Assembly (NCBI RefSeq): GCF_022581195.2
Contig: NC_061476.1
Location: forward strand, 7,796,098-7,860,097
DNA from: Helicoverpa zea
Taxonomy: Eukaryota > Arthropoda > Insecta > Lepidoptera > Noctuidae
Direction of reading: 5' to 3'
DNA: 64,000 nucleotides
Each line of letters starts with the position of its first letter. The first letter of the stretch is position 1. The notes under the pieces were generated by a model. That model saw only the letters and a list, made by a program, of their open reading frames with translations, was not told the origin of the DNA and made no database searches. The translations under genes were made by a program, and so were the position numbers. This document shows, in pieces, positions 1 through 10,812 of this stretch.

Positions 1-61
1 TGGGAAGTCGGTTAAAAATGGGCTGTATGTTTACTTGTGTATTTAAGTATTTTTTTAATCC

Positions 62-534
62 CTACTAATATTATAAATGCGAAAGTAACTCTGTCTGTCT
101 GTCTGTTACGCTTTCACGTCTAAACCACTGAACTGATTTTAATAAATAATGTATAATTTTTCCTTAATAAGCAGAATGAGGGCTAGCACAAACAGCGTTC
201 TGCATACTCTGGCTGAGCAGCACGATGCACCAATATTAAAACACGCAGTCAGGTTGCTCGTGAGGCTGCAAATTATAAAATAAGTGATAATGTATATTAA
301 ATTCATTGATACTAACCCATAGTTGATAAGTTGGTTTTATACTAACAATTGGACCAAAATTTAGTCAAAATAAATAAATAAAAATAGTAAAAAAATAATG
401 TTTGATACTTACAGAAATAGAATTGACCTTGAGAAAGGACATAAAATAGTTTTTATCCCGGACTTTTGAGTAATTCTCTTGGAAACGCGATATAACCGAA
501 TTCTACGCGGGCGAAGCCACGGGCGGAAGCTAGT
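62..534 (+). repeat. Dispersed lepidopteran repeat (CTACTAATATTATAAATGCG to GCGGAAGCTAGT), interrupted
   Basis: Left end at 62, right part 413-534 with TATCCCGGACTTTTGAGTAA and GCGGGCGAAGCCACGGGCGG. A 260-bp segment (about 153-412) is not part of the usual repeat. This family recurs through the window. Confidence 0.72.
176..283 (+). other. Unexplained 35-codon open frame in repeat insert
   Basis: ATG to TAA encodes MRASTNSVLHTLAEQHDAPI and a leucine-rich end, with codon composition richer in GC than its flanks. It follows an acceptor-like AG. It may be a mobile-element exon or chance. No family recognised. Confidence 0.2.
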
Positions 535-1744
535 TTACAATTATTTAATTTACGGTAAAACTTTTTTTCTAAATAATAATGCATAACAAAACTTGACAAA
601 CAATTACAAACAACGGACTCTCCAAGGATACGTAATAAATTATAGGTAGTTAATATACAGCTTAATTAACAGATAAAAACCTTAATAACCAAACAATACA
701 TTTTAACCATAAAACATTGCACCACTTAATTCACAATACAGGAAAACTGAAATCAAAAATGATGCTTAGCCCTCAAAACACCAGTCATTCTGACTGATGA
801 CAATATTAATGATGACTTCTGAGAATACTACTAAATAGGGGACGACAGAAAAACAGCTGTTTAACAAACGTACGTTGAACCCGGTTTAAAACCATCTGAT
901 CGGACGTTTTAGAGCGCGGAGTTCCGTTGTTGCACGTCACGGCATTTTGAAACGGTTTTGGAAATTTTGACGTGGCTATTTATTATGTTCTACTACTAAA
1001 TATGCAAGTGAGTTGTAGTTTTATTTGAAGCTTCAATAGTTATCCATTCTTCGAATAAAATTAACTGTAGAGAAAATTGGTGAGAAAATTGGTACATGTC
1101 GGAAGTCTGTATCCTTTCTTCAAGCCACTCTGAGTCCATTATCTACTCGTTCATTGATATATTTATTAACTTACTCACTTACTAACTTATTTACTGCACT
1201 GCGATCACAAGTAAATAGTTGTGCAAAGACGATAACAAAGTAATTTTTATATAGAAATATGCAGTAACTAGTAGTGAATACGTCACTAGAGACAGTATCT
1301 AATTTAGGTAGACAAGGTAGACTTGGTAGAGAACGCCTAATGCGTTAAGTCCGCGATTATACTTTATGCATTTAAATAAATAAATAATAAAGGAAATGCC
1401 TTGATACCTGTCAATGGTTCTTAGAGTGGCGCCATCTGGGATTAGCTTTCACTTACACGTTTTAAGATAGCAGATCAAAATATCGTGTAACAATGGAACT
1501 ATAGAACTCCAAGTCACGCCCGGGCGAGTCACCTTGATCGAGTAAACGCGCTACATCCGTAAGCTACCACGAAATAGAGCAGACGATGTACTTTACCTAA
1601 GTGCTGGCCTGTGCCCAATAATCTAGATAAATTAGTGAGAAAACTGGTAGAAGACCCTTACGGTTTCCGTGGAATACTAGCAGAAAAATAAAAAACTATC
1701 TTTGAATCCACAAGTGCAAGAGATGCTCTAACTTTCTTGAAGAT
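535..1744. other. No gene recognised
   Basis: AT-rich unique-looking DNA. 840-960 is locally GC-richer (GCACGTCACGGCATT) and could be regulatory, but nothing supports a gene. No coding exon found on either strand. Confidence 0.5.
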
Positions 1745-1946
1745 GACATCTATACTAATATTATAAAGCTGAAGAGTTTGTTTGTTTGTTTGAACGCGCT
1801 AATCTCAAGAACTACTGGGCCGATTTGAAAAATTATGTCAGTGTTAGATAGCCCATTTATCGAGGAAGGCTATAGGCTACTTTTTATCCGGGTTCGTGCC
1901 GTGGTTCCTACGGGATGCGGGTGAAACCGCTGACAGAAGCTAGTGT
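1745..1946 (+). repeat. Dispersed repeat, GAACGCGCTAATCTC subtype
   Basis: TATACTAATATTATAAAGCT to GACAGAAGCTAGT. Related partial copies: 10405-10562, 14398-14495 and 32213-32310. Confidence 0.72.
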
Positions 1947-2374
1947 AATATAAGTTGTTCTTGCTGTTATGATTTTCAGAACTGTAGACTAAATTGGATA
2001 GTTGACCTAGTGGTTGACAGTTTATTTGAAGGTAATCATGAATCTAATCAAACTTTTTAGTCGGTCTGATACTGATCGTTGTAGCATTCATCTCCATACT
2101 TATTTACGAGCCCGATCAAACTATCTAATGTCAAAAAGTTTGAAATGTGTCTTTAAAACCAACCAACTATAAAAGCATCTGCAGAAAGTCAATAAACCCT
2201 TTCAAAAAGACTTTAGGACCCAAAATTACCACAAATGAAAAGTCCCTAGTAAAAAAAATATCCAAAACTGAGTACCCGTTGAAAGTCAAAAATAAAACCT
2301 TTTACAAACTAGCCTATTGACAATCATGCTGCATGTTTCATGTAGCGGGTACCTCCAACCTCACAACGGTAGAC

Positions 2375-2850
2375 CATGGAGACCAAAATGACTAGCGGAG
2401 GTGCCATAACGGAAAGTCTCCTAAGAAAGCAGCGCGCCAAAATGCAGGTGTACGGGGGACGAGGAACGTTACTATCTTCGCCCTTATACACCTTCTTTAG
2501 ACCCGATCATTGTTTGTAATAAAAAAAATCGTTGACAGATGGCAGTCGTTACGGGTAGTCATAAGCCAGTATGTCTGACACCAGTCTAACCAAGGGGAAT
2601 GGGTTGGTCGGGTAACTGGGTTGAGGATTTAGATAGGCAGTCGCTCCTTGTAAAACAGTGGTACTCAGCCGCATCTGGTTAGACTGGTAGCCGACCCCAA
2701 CATAGTTGGGAAAAGGCTCGGGAGATGAGATGTCTCAAAGAACCCGAATGCTTCGTTAGCTCACTCGTAAGTGATCATTTTGGTCTTAGAAGAAGGCGCC
2801 TGATCTACCTACCTGCATTATGATATCTCCGCTCTTTCCTTATTCCGTGT
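2375..2850 (+). repeat. Dispersed repeat (GCGCGCCAAAATG family), split by a SINE
   Basis: Left half 2375-2533 (AATGACTAGCGGAGGTGCCA, GCGCGCCAAAATG), right half 2736-2850 (TCTCAAAGAACCCGAATG ... CCTGCATTATGATATCTCCG). The uninterrupted version is at 29535-29835, placing the SINE insertion exactly at the GTTGACAGAT site. Confidence 0.78.
2534..2735 (+). mobile_element. SINE body fragment inserted in another repeat
   Basis: GGCAGTCGTTACGGGTAGTC to CATAGTTGGGAAAAGGCTCG matches the body of the SINE at 21344 without its tRNA head. It splits an older dispersed repeat (2375-2850). Confidence 0.8.
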
Positions 2851-4547
2851 CGACGACCAATGAAATAACAGCTGCCGCCATTCACAAGGACAAACGTACA
2901 TAATTTAGTATTAGACCTGTACAAATTCTCACGATTCTTTCTTTTTATTTTATCGAACTGTTTGTGTGTTAGGAATATTGTTACATTATTAAATGACTCA
3001 CAAAAAATTGTCGTTTGATTGTCGGTTACCGGGTTGTTATTTATGCCAGTGTAAATATTACATGTTTTGTGTGATTGACATCGATTTTTCGTTAAGAAAA
3101 TATAAGTGGATTTCCGTGTTGCTGGTAGAAATTGAAATTTTCGTCTGATTAATCGTATTGCTACGTAACTTTAATAAGGCTGTTAGGCATGACAATGTTA
3201 TTTATTAACCCTATAATTATGATTTACTAGCTACCATCCTCGGTTTTACCTGCGTCTCGTGATGACTGCTTCCCGGAGCCGGATAGTGACAAATACTTTA
3301 CTACCTAGTTTAAGATCAAAAATGTAAAATTGGTGTACCTAAACTCCTCTAATTTTCAGCTTAAACGATTCAGTTAGTCGTGTTTACGTCGACTATTTAT
3401 TTAAGTTAAACGACATAACTAATAAAACCAACCACAATTTTAAAATACACAATAACGTTTTTTATAACTATCCCGGTGACTAGATTACAAGTGTTGTATT
3501 AGTATTGAACTCAGATTACTAGTAAACTGTTAAACAATAGTTAGTGCAGTACGAAGTGATATAACAGCATTATCATGCATCGCACGACAACTAAGTGACA
3601 GCTAGTGAATGCGGATTTTTGCCTTGAAATAGTACACTCAATATTAATAAATTGTTTTAACTAATATTGTGTTACATAATTATTGAATGTTGCCACAATA
3701 TGACTGCCATGCACGGGGCCTTAGTTTCGATTCCTGGGTCACCCCAGTACCACTGAGTTTTATTCAACTACTGCCGTGCTCGGTGTCTCAGGTTCGATTC
3801 CTGAGTCGTCACAATGCCGCTGAAATTTAAACAAAGTTACCTGAAAGAAGTTTCTGCTTTTGCTTAGGGCTTAACCCTCTGTATTTAGATTAAGGTGAGT
3901 GGCCCTATATTAGTGTAAAGATAACCGATTCATTTTCAGCTGTCAAAATTGCAGATTTGACCAACGGCGAGCAAGTTGGTACAGCTGTTTAGAGTTTGGT
4001 TATGGTTAGTTATAGTAAAATGGTGTAACTGTGTCTAAAAGTATTAAATTGTATTTTGTGAGATGCTGCATTCCACCCATAATATTATTAAACAAGCTAA
4101 CCTAATATACTTAATAGGAAGCTAAACTACACCATTGCCATCGATTCGGCTGTGTACGTTAATTTGACAGGCAGTGTATGAATTTGGATAGGAATAATAA
4201 TTCGACACTCGATGTGTGTCTTGGGAGCATTTTGAGGAAGTTTCTCAGTAGTTCATATCCTATGTATGTATGTGTATATACATATGCTTACATAATAAAT
4301 AGGAAACATTATTTTGTTTATCTGTACCCTCGACTCCGATATCATTAAACCAATTTGAAAAATTCTTACACCGTTGGGGAGCTAGACTATCCTAGAAACA
4401 GCTAGTTAGTAAATATGCAAGTGTATGGTTTGTATGTCATTTGAAAATACAGTAAGTAGGTATAAATATACAAAAGATACATACATACTTATGTATAGAG
4501 AACATTCTCCTTTTTGAGAAGTCGTTTAAAAAGCTGACTGATTTTCA
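2851..4547. other. No gene recognised; minor repeats
   Basis: Two nearby B-box-like stretches (TTTCGATTCCTGG at 3727 and GGTTCGATTCCTGAG at 3792) hint at a degraded SINE. TATGTATGTATGTG at 4263 is a microsatellite. No exon seen. Confidence 0.45.
3925..4035. repeat. CATTTTCAG(C/T)TGT repeat family, three copies
   Basis: TTCATTTTCAGCTGTCAAAA then TTGACCAACGGCGAGCAA resembles 20930-21020 (CATTTTCAGTTGTAAAATCA, TTGACCAATAGGCGGC) and 55295-55435. MITE-like relics. Confidence 0.45.
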
Positions 4548-4803
4548 TATCATATCATATCATTTATTGCATTCCATAATGTACAGTTGGTGGAAAATAT
4601 AAAATAATAGAGGTAGTCACAATTATGGACCCTGATGGGCACAGCAAAATAGTTAGAAGAGAGGAAGGCGTTTAATGTAATATAGTAGTATCACAGATTA
4701 TATAATAGTTAGTAGTATGAAGTATAATATTTAAGTATTTATTTATATTATAATATTACGTATATTTTTGTGTAGCATAACTTCGTTTTATAGTTATTTT
4801 TAT

Positions 4804-5946
4804 TTATACGTTGCTTTTATTTAATTTTAGGATTTTTTTATCGGTGATATACTCGTTGATTGAATAGTATGCTTTTTTTATTAAAATTTGTTTTAGTATG
4901 TTCGTGAACTTTGTGTCACTTGTTTCGTCCTTAATTTTGTTGGGCAATTTATTATATATTTTGATGCACATCACGTAGGGGCTGTTGGAGTGTAGTGTCA
5001 TGTTGGAGGTAGGTAGCATCAGCATATTTTTGTGTCTCAGTGATCTATTGGTGTGTTTGTCTCCGCGTTTGGTAAAGAACTTTGAGTATCTCCTAACGAA
5101 TTTACATATTTCTAATATGTAGATGCATGGTAATGTGAGTATTTTGTGTTTTTGGAAATAGGGTTTGCAGCTGTCTGTTTGTTCTATGTTTGTTAGTATG
5201 CGGATTAGTTTTTTTTGTAGAATGAAGAGTGATGGTGCGTCGGTGCTGTTTCCCCACATGATGATACCGTAGCTGAACCAGGAGTGCGCATACGCGTAGT
5301 ACGTACTTAGAGCAGTTGGTAGGTCCGTGGTTACCTTTACTTCGCGAAAAGCGTAAATAAATTTGGAGATCTTGGATTTAATATTTTGTATATGCGTCTT
5401 CCAGTTAATATGAGTGTCTATGGTAAGTCCGAGTAGTGTGAAGGTGTCGACAACATCTATTTTTGTATTGTTAGTTGAGAAGTTAATTGTTATTGGGAAT
5501 TTTTGATAGGGGTAAAAGGTCATTATTTTAGTTTTTTTATAATTTATTTGTAGGTTATGTTGGTCCATCCATTCTGTAGTTTTATTAAGTATGGTGTGAA
5601 GCTTTGCGTTTATTTCTGTTTCGTTATTGCATGAGGTAAGAAGGGAAACGTCGTCCACGAATAGTACACTGGGCTCATTCATGATTTTCGGAAGGTCGTT
5701 TATGTAGATGAGAAATAGCAAACATCCAATTACGCTGCCTTGTGGAATTGAGGAGTTTAAAATTTGCTTTTCTGATCTTACATTTAATATTTCATTAGTA
5801 TCCTGGTTAAAGTAGTCAATTTCTACATATTGTTCTCTGTCCTTAAGATAAGACTCGAACCATTGGTGGGTAACACCGCGAATTCCTATTTTGTATAGTT
5901 TGTCTAATAATATACTAAATTGAACTCTATCGTATGCCTTAGTCAT
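4804..5946 (-). pseudogene. LINE reverse transcriptase, catalytic and C-terminal part (380 codons)
   Basis: Open frame from DMTKAYDRVQ (5946 is an internal Met, not the true start) to stop at 4804. Contains SIPQGSVIGCLLFLIYINDL and the active-site FVDD. The C-terminal half matches the arrangement of the second LINE fragment at 24058, so both belong to the same superfamily. Confidence 0.85.
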
Positions 5947-5947
5947 A

Positions 5948-6400
5948 TCAAGTAATATGCCTACTGCGTATTTTTTTATTATTTAAAATGTTAATCACTT
6001 CTTGAATGTATTTATAAACTGCAAGTGTGGTTGACCTATGTTTGCGAAATCCGTTTTGTCCCTCATCAAAAATGTTGAATCTCTCGCAGAAGTTATATAC
6101 CCGATTACACATAGCTTTTTCAAATAATTTTGAGGCCGTAGGCAAGAGTGCTATAGGGCGGTAGTTGTTGGGATCAATTTTCGAGTTTTTTTTGTGTATC
6201 GGTTTTATGATAGCCTTTTTTAGAAGATCAGGGAATGTACCTTCTTCGAACGATTGGTTTATTAATGCGCAAAGTGGTGGAGTGAGTTCGTCGGCGCAGT
6301 GTTTGAATAGGGAAGGAGGTAGTTCGTCTATTCCATGGCTATTTTTGTTTTTCAGGTTTTTTATTAATTTATTGATTTTCTTTCAGCCATAGTTTCGGGC
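5948..6400 (-). pseudogene. LINE reverse transcriptase, N-terminal part, frameshifted
   Basis: Reads KNKNSHGIDELPPSLFKHC through DPNNYRPIALLPTASKLFEK and QNGFRKHRSTTLAVYKYIQE in one frame, then shifts at the A-run near 5970. Upstream of about 6390 a stop codon follows at once, marking truncation or another break. Confidence 0.75.
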
Positions 6401-7030
6401 ATCCACTGCTCCATTGAATAGCAGAAAAAAAAAACTAAATCCGTAAATTATTTGTCTGACTGTACCATAGATCCGTATTCCATATCAGGAATCAGGATAT
6501 GAATGAATTAAAAGATATCTATCTTATAATCTTTTATTCATTTTTAGCTACGCCTAGACGGTTTACATGCTAATTCGGTAATACAGTCGTATTAGACTTA
6601 GATTTACTATGAAAACAGCATTTTAAGTAGTTCCTTAGCGTAACTGGACACTGCAGACTTTTAGTCGGCCGATAGTTTGTTTGGGCTCATAAATCAGTAT
6701 GAAGATGAATGGTAGTACGCACATTACAAAGATCAGCAGCCTTACTTATAAACGTCAATTAAATATAAGTAATACTTAAGGGCTATTTAAGAAAATTCTT
6801 ACTTATAAACATTGCTTAAGCATGTCTTAACTATCATTTAATCACTACTTAAGACTTTAAGTAGTGATTAGTTAAAATGTTGCTTAGAAGGTGATTAGAG
6901 ATTTTATAAGTAAGGGAGGTATTTAGCTGGTATAAAACCGATGAAAATTTTCGAAAAAAAATTGCTCACCATTGGGTCAACTATCGGTCGACTGTTTAGT
7001 CTGCAGTGTTTTACTCGTGGTTTATGTATT

Positions 7031-7218
7031 ACTAGCTTCCGCCAGCGGCTTCGCCCGCGTGGTATGTTGATAAAAAGTAGCCTATGTGTTAATCCAGGGT
7101 ATCACCTGTCTTCATACCAAATTTCAATCAAATCGGTCCAGCCGTTTTTGCGTGATTGAATAACAAACATACATCCATACATTCTCACAAACTTTCACAT
7201 TTATAATATAAGTAGGAT
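7031..7218 (-). repeat. Dispersed repeat, ACTAGCTTCCGCCAGCGG subtype
   Basis: 188 bp, nearly identical to 34368-34556, from ACTAGCTTCCGCC to ATAATATAAGTAGGATT. The near identity suggests recent activity of this subtype. Confidence 0.8.
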
Positions 7219-7235
7219 TAAGTAAGTATAACTTT

Positions 7236-7318
7236 CAGGTATCTGTGGAGATCAAAGGGGGAGGCCTATGTTCAGCAGTGGACGTCCTATGGCTGAGATG
7301 AGGATGATGATGATGATA
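7236..7318 (+). mobile_element. LINE 3'-end fragment with (GAT)n tail
   Basis: GGGGGAGGCCTATGTTCAGC then AGTGGACGTCCTATGGCTGA and GATGATGATG. This is a common lepidopteran RTE-like 3' end; only the last 80 bp remain. Confidence 0.65.
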
Positions 7319-9325
7319 ACTTTCTTTGTGTACTAATGTTACACACCGACAGACGTTACATATTCAATTAAAAAAAAAAGCTATGCTTGGATTTACAGGA
7401 CTGTATTTATTTAAATACGTTGAGTATGTCTATTATATATTCTATTATTTATAAATCAACAATTTTTTTTTTCAATTATGATAAAAAACTTTAACGCAAT
7501 TTTAGAAACTTTTTTGAGGAAACGCCCATTTCATTAAAAAAATCTCAGTTAAAATCCTGAACCTAAGTAAAGGCGCGATATATTATGGGCCCCATAGCTA
7601 GCACCGTAATACCGTAAATCACGTTTACGGTTCCCGTAAATACTTAATTTGTTAATTTGCTTTCTCATTGTAATGAATAGGCCGGCGTAAAAGATTTCCC
7701 TTTTTTAAGGGACGGCTGTTAAAGTCTGAAACTGGGTTTTCGTTGTAAGCACCATATTTTTTTATTTTAATAATAATATTATCAGCCATGTTTTGTCAAG
7801 AAAAATCTAAGTATCAAAAAGTACAAAAACTATATAAAGAAACCGCTTAACTAATTATCCTTGGGTAAGTACTTATTTAAATTCTACTTGTCTGTAGTGC
7901 ATTCATACGAAAACTGCTAAAACGATTTAAATGAGAGGTACATAGGTGGTCTAGAACTACAGCTTTCAGGCTCCTTTTTATCCAGGTGCGGGAATTAGTT
8001 CTCTTGAGCTACGGGTGGAACAGATTAAGTTGCAAATAAATTCGACTCAAATATGTTTTCACACCTATTTACAAGAATGACTGTCGCTTACACCATTTTA
8101 ACCACAAAAACGTAAACATAAATGACTCGAGCAAATCATAGCATCCATTTATCGATGGATATAAAATGTCATAATCACCAACACCACACCTTACAAACGC
8201 ATTAGTGGTGCATTGGGCCCGTGGGGTAGCATGAGGGCCCATGGAGGCTCATGGTGTAGCATGGGGTAGCCACCCCTGTTAGTACTGCTTAGTCATCTTC
8301 TACAATATTACTGAACACAGATTGATGGGTTGGGTAAGGTTAAAATGTCAGTTGGGCTTATTGCATTAATATTACTAGCTAGTTTGACCGCCGCCTTTTT
8401 ACAAAAAATATGTTAGTTTACGAACCAGAACTTTTAACGTGTCTATTGGCTGCGGTATTGTTCGAAAGGACTGCGAAATTGTTCGAAAGAGTTACCGCGG
8501 CGCTGGTACATAAAGGGCTGAAGAACATGGTGGGTTTCATTCAGTAAGAGTCTGACACTCCCTCACGCTGCACCTACGGTGAATGGGGTCATCTGATGAT
8601 TTACAACAAAAAAGATCCATTTTTTTTCTCAACTAGTAACATCATATCGATAAAATAATTATAAGCAATCTCGTTTTCACATTAATATCCTACTTAGAAA
8701 TAAATGTCAAAAAAATGTAGGTATTGTTTATTTTTAAACATTACATTTTTTACAAAAAAATCCATCTACATTCAAAAAAACCAAGCACCATTCCGCTCCA
8801 ATATTTCCAATACTTCGAACAATTTCAAGAAGCCACATGGGGCATCAATTCGCGAAATATCGCTTGAAAGCTGAACTGCACCGGAACTCGCCACGGTAAA
8901 GTCTAATCGTGGAAAAGCAGGTACATATCGCGGTTAAAATAGACGCGCTTCCGTTAGGCTGCGGTGTGGGGTGTAAGCGGTAGCGGGTTAGGAAAGATGG
9001 TTCATAAGTATGGACATAGACATGGATAAACAAAAAATTGCCTATCATGCCTCCACTACTGGGGTATGGCAAATGTTTTATTTTTTTTTTTTTTTAATAG
9101 TGGTGATGACAATGTTGTTTAAGGTTTAATATTGCATAGTATAGTTTTTCAAATAACTGCAAGGAGAAAAAAGACTGTAAAAATAAGAAAAGATACAACA
9201 CTATTGCATGAGTCAGTGTAAAACATACCTACTCTAAACGATTACTTATCAATAAATGTTTTAAATCTACAAAATGTTGCATATAATGAATAATATTAAT
9301 TTGCGGAAATTATTTAAAAGTTTTT
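7319..9325. other. No gene recognised; dispersed repeat and minisatellite traces
   Basis: 8205-8275 has four imperfect copies of GGGGTAGCATG/GGCCCATGG. 8440-8605 is a copy of the ATTGTTCGAAAGAGTTACCG repeat. The rest is AT-rich with no exon pattern. Confidence 0.5.
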
Positions 9326-9334
9326 GTGTATGAT

Positions 9335-9601
9335 ATATAATGATATAATGTCGGGACACCTTCTTTACACACGGTCGGTTAGCCCCATGGTAAGTTATTA
9401 ACTTGTGTTATGGGTGCTAACACAACTGATAAACTACATATAGCTATACATATACATTTTTATTTATAAATACATATTGTAACACCCAGACCACGGCCAA
9501 CAAGCATGCTCATCACACAAATGTCGACCGAACCGGGGATCGAACCCGGGACCTCAGGTTCGGCAGTCCGGCATGGTGACCATTGCGCCATCGAGGTCGT
9601 C
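9335..9601 (-). mobile_element. Second tRNA-derived SINE family, with 9-bp target duplication
   Basis: Minus-strand head GACGACCTCGATGGCGCAAT has an A box (TGGCGCAATGG) and B box (GGTTCGATCCC), followed by a body with ATGAGCATGCTTGTTGGCCG. The flanks repeat GTGTATGAT at 9326-9334 and 9602-9610. Distinct from the SINE at 21344. Confidence 0.87.
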
Positions 9602-9965
9602 GTGTATGATTACAACAGATTACATATTCAGCAGTAATAGCACAAATAGGCAAACGATTACAATATTTCCTTTATTTATTATTTTCCTACAGCTTGCAAA
9701 AAAACACACTACTAAATACAAAATAACCAAACATCCCAAAACCTCAAAAAGCATCCAACACCATCACCATTTCTTACCCACAAAACCCCATACATATACA
9801 CCACAATAATACTCATACCTAACCGCCACGGTCTACGCCAGCGAACACAACACGTCGCCTATCCCACTAGCTGCACCCACTAGACTAGGCGGGGCTCTGT
9901 AATTGATTAGTTCAACCACTGAGTAAGGAATGAGCAGAGATGATATAGTGCAGGTAGGTCAAGCG

Positions 9966-10361
9966 TAGTGTTGCAAAAAAACTGTTTTTTTTCTAATGTG
10001 AAAAAAAACCTGATAAAAATCTGTTTTATTTCTGGGCCTTATTTCTTTCAAGAGTATAATAACTCTAAAATTGTTAGGGCGTTTACCGTTAAAGATTAAT
10101 ACTTAAGATTACATAGTGTCTTAGGTTTATTCTTGAATCTACGGTACTTTTCTGATAAAACAGTACCAACATTTCATAAAAATATTGGCAACATTCATTG
10201 ATATTAACTCAACGAAAGGGAAATTTTGAAAGTTGAACTAAAACGTAGGCTAGAAAAAAAAAACAAATTTAGAAAAAAAACAACGATGCAAAGTTTTTTT
10301 TCATGTTTTTTTTCAATAAAGTGAAAAAGAACAAATCGTTTTTTTTTATTTTACATCACTA
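9966..10361. mobile_element. hAT-type MITE with 8-bp target duplication
   Basis: 396 bp, left end TAGTGTTGCAAAA and right end TTTTACATCACTA (imperfect inverted ends), flanked by GTCAAGCG at 9958-9965 and 10362-10369. An 8-bp duplication and TAGTG termini fit hAT. The interior is A/T homopolymer-rich without coding. Confidence 0.82.
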
Positions 10362-10562
10362 GTCAAGCGACAACTTCTAGGTCAAATCTAAACTTAACAT
10401 TGGCTTGAACGCGCTAATCTAAACTAAATCAGAACCTAGTGGTCCGATTTAAAAAAAATATTTGAGTGTTAAATAGCCCATTTATCGAGAAAGGCTATTT
10501 TTTATCCGGGTTTGAGCAGAGGTTCCCATGGGATGCGGGTGAAACTTCTGGCAGAAGCTCGT

Positions 10563-10812
10563 AGAGTTGGTCCTGGTTGGGCACGACCAAAACGATCACT
10601 AACGATTGAACTAACGAGGCATTCGGTTTCTTTGAGATATCTGTCAACGATTTTTGGTATAGCAAAATACATATGGTAGTGTCCAAAGAAGGCGTATAAG
10701 GGCGAAGAGAGTAACGTTCGTCCCTCGTACACCGGCATTTTGGCGCGCTACTCTCTTATGAGATTTTCCGTTATGGCAACTCCGCTAGTCATTTTGTTCT
10801 CCATGGGCTCTA
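10563..10812 (-). repeat. Dispersed repeat (GCGCGCCAAAATG family), minus copy
   Basis: Reverse-complement copy of 29535-29835 (CATTTTGGCGCGCTACTCTC, GTTATGGCAACTCCGCTAGT). No coding seen; the apparent short frames here are incidental. Confidence 0.75.

Larger units (their letters stand above)
4548..6400 (-). mobile_element. 5'-truncated Jockey/CR1-like LINE with reverse transcriptase
   Basis: Minus-strand non-LTR retrotransposon. It starts near 6400 inside the RT region (NSHGIDELPPSLFKHCADEL), passes NNYRPIALLPTASKLFEKAM, DMTKAYDRVQ, PQGSVIGCLLF and the catalytic FVDD, and ends with the C-terminal thumb region (SYGIIMWG, IYNKLPNKIK). The 3' end has AATAAA and a TGATA-rich tail (4548-4565). 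The endonuclease part is missing. An extra A in a 7-A run near 5970-5977 shifts the frame. Catalytic box is F-V-D-D instead of the usual F/Y-A-D-D. Non-functional copy. Confidence 0.88.

Noticed and set aside
9335..9601. tRNA-like sequence with good A and B boxes
   Set aside because: It lacks a complete cloverleaf and is flanked by a target duplication with a long body, so it is a SINE head, not a tRNA gene. The same applies to 21344.
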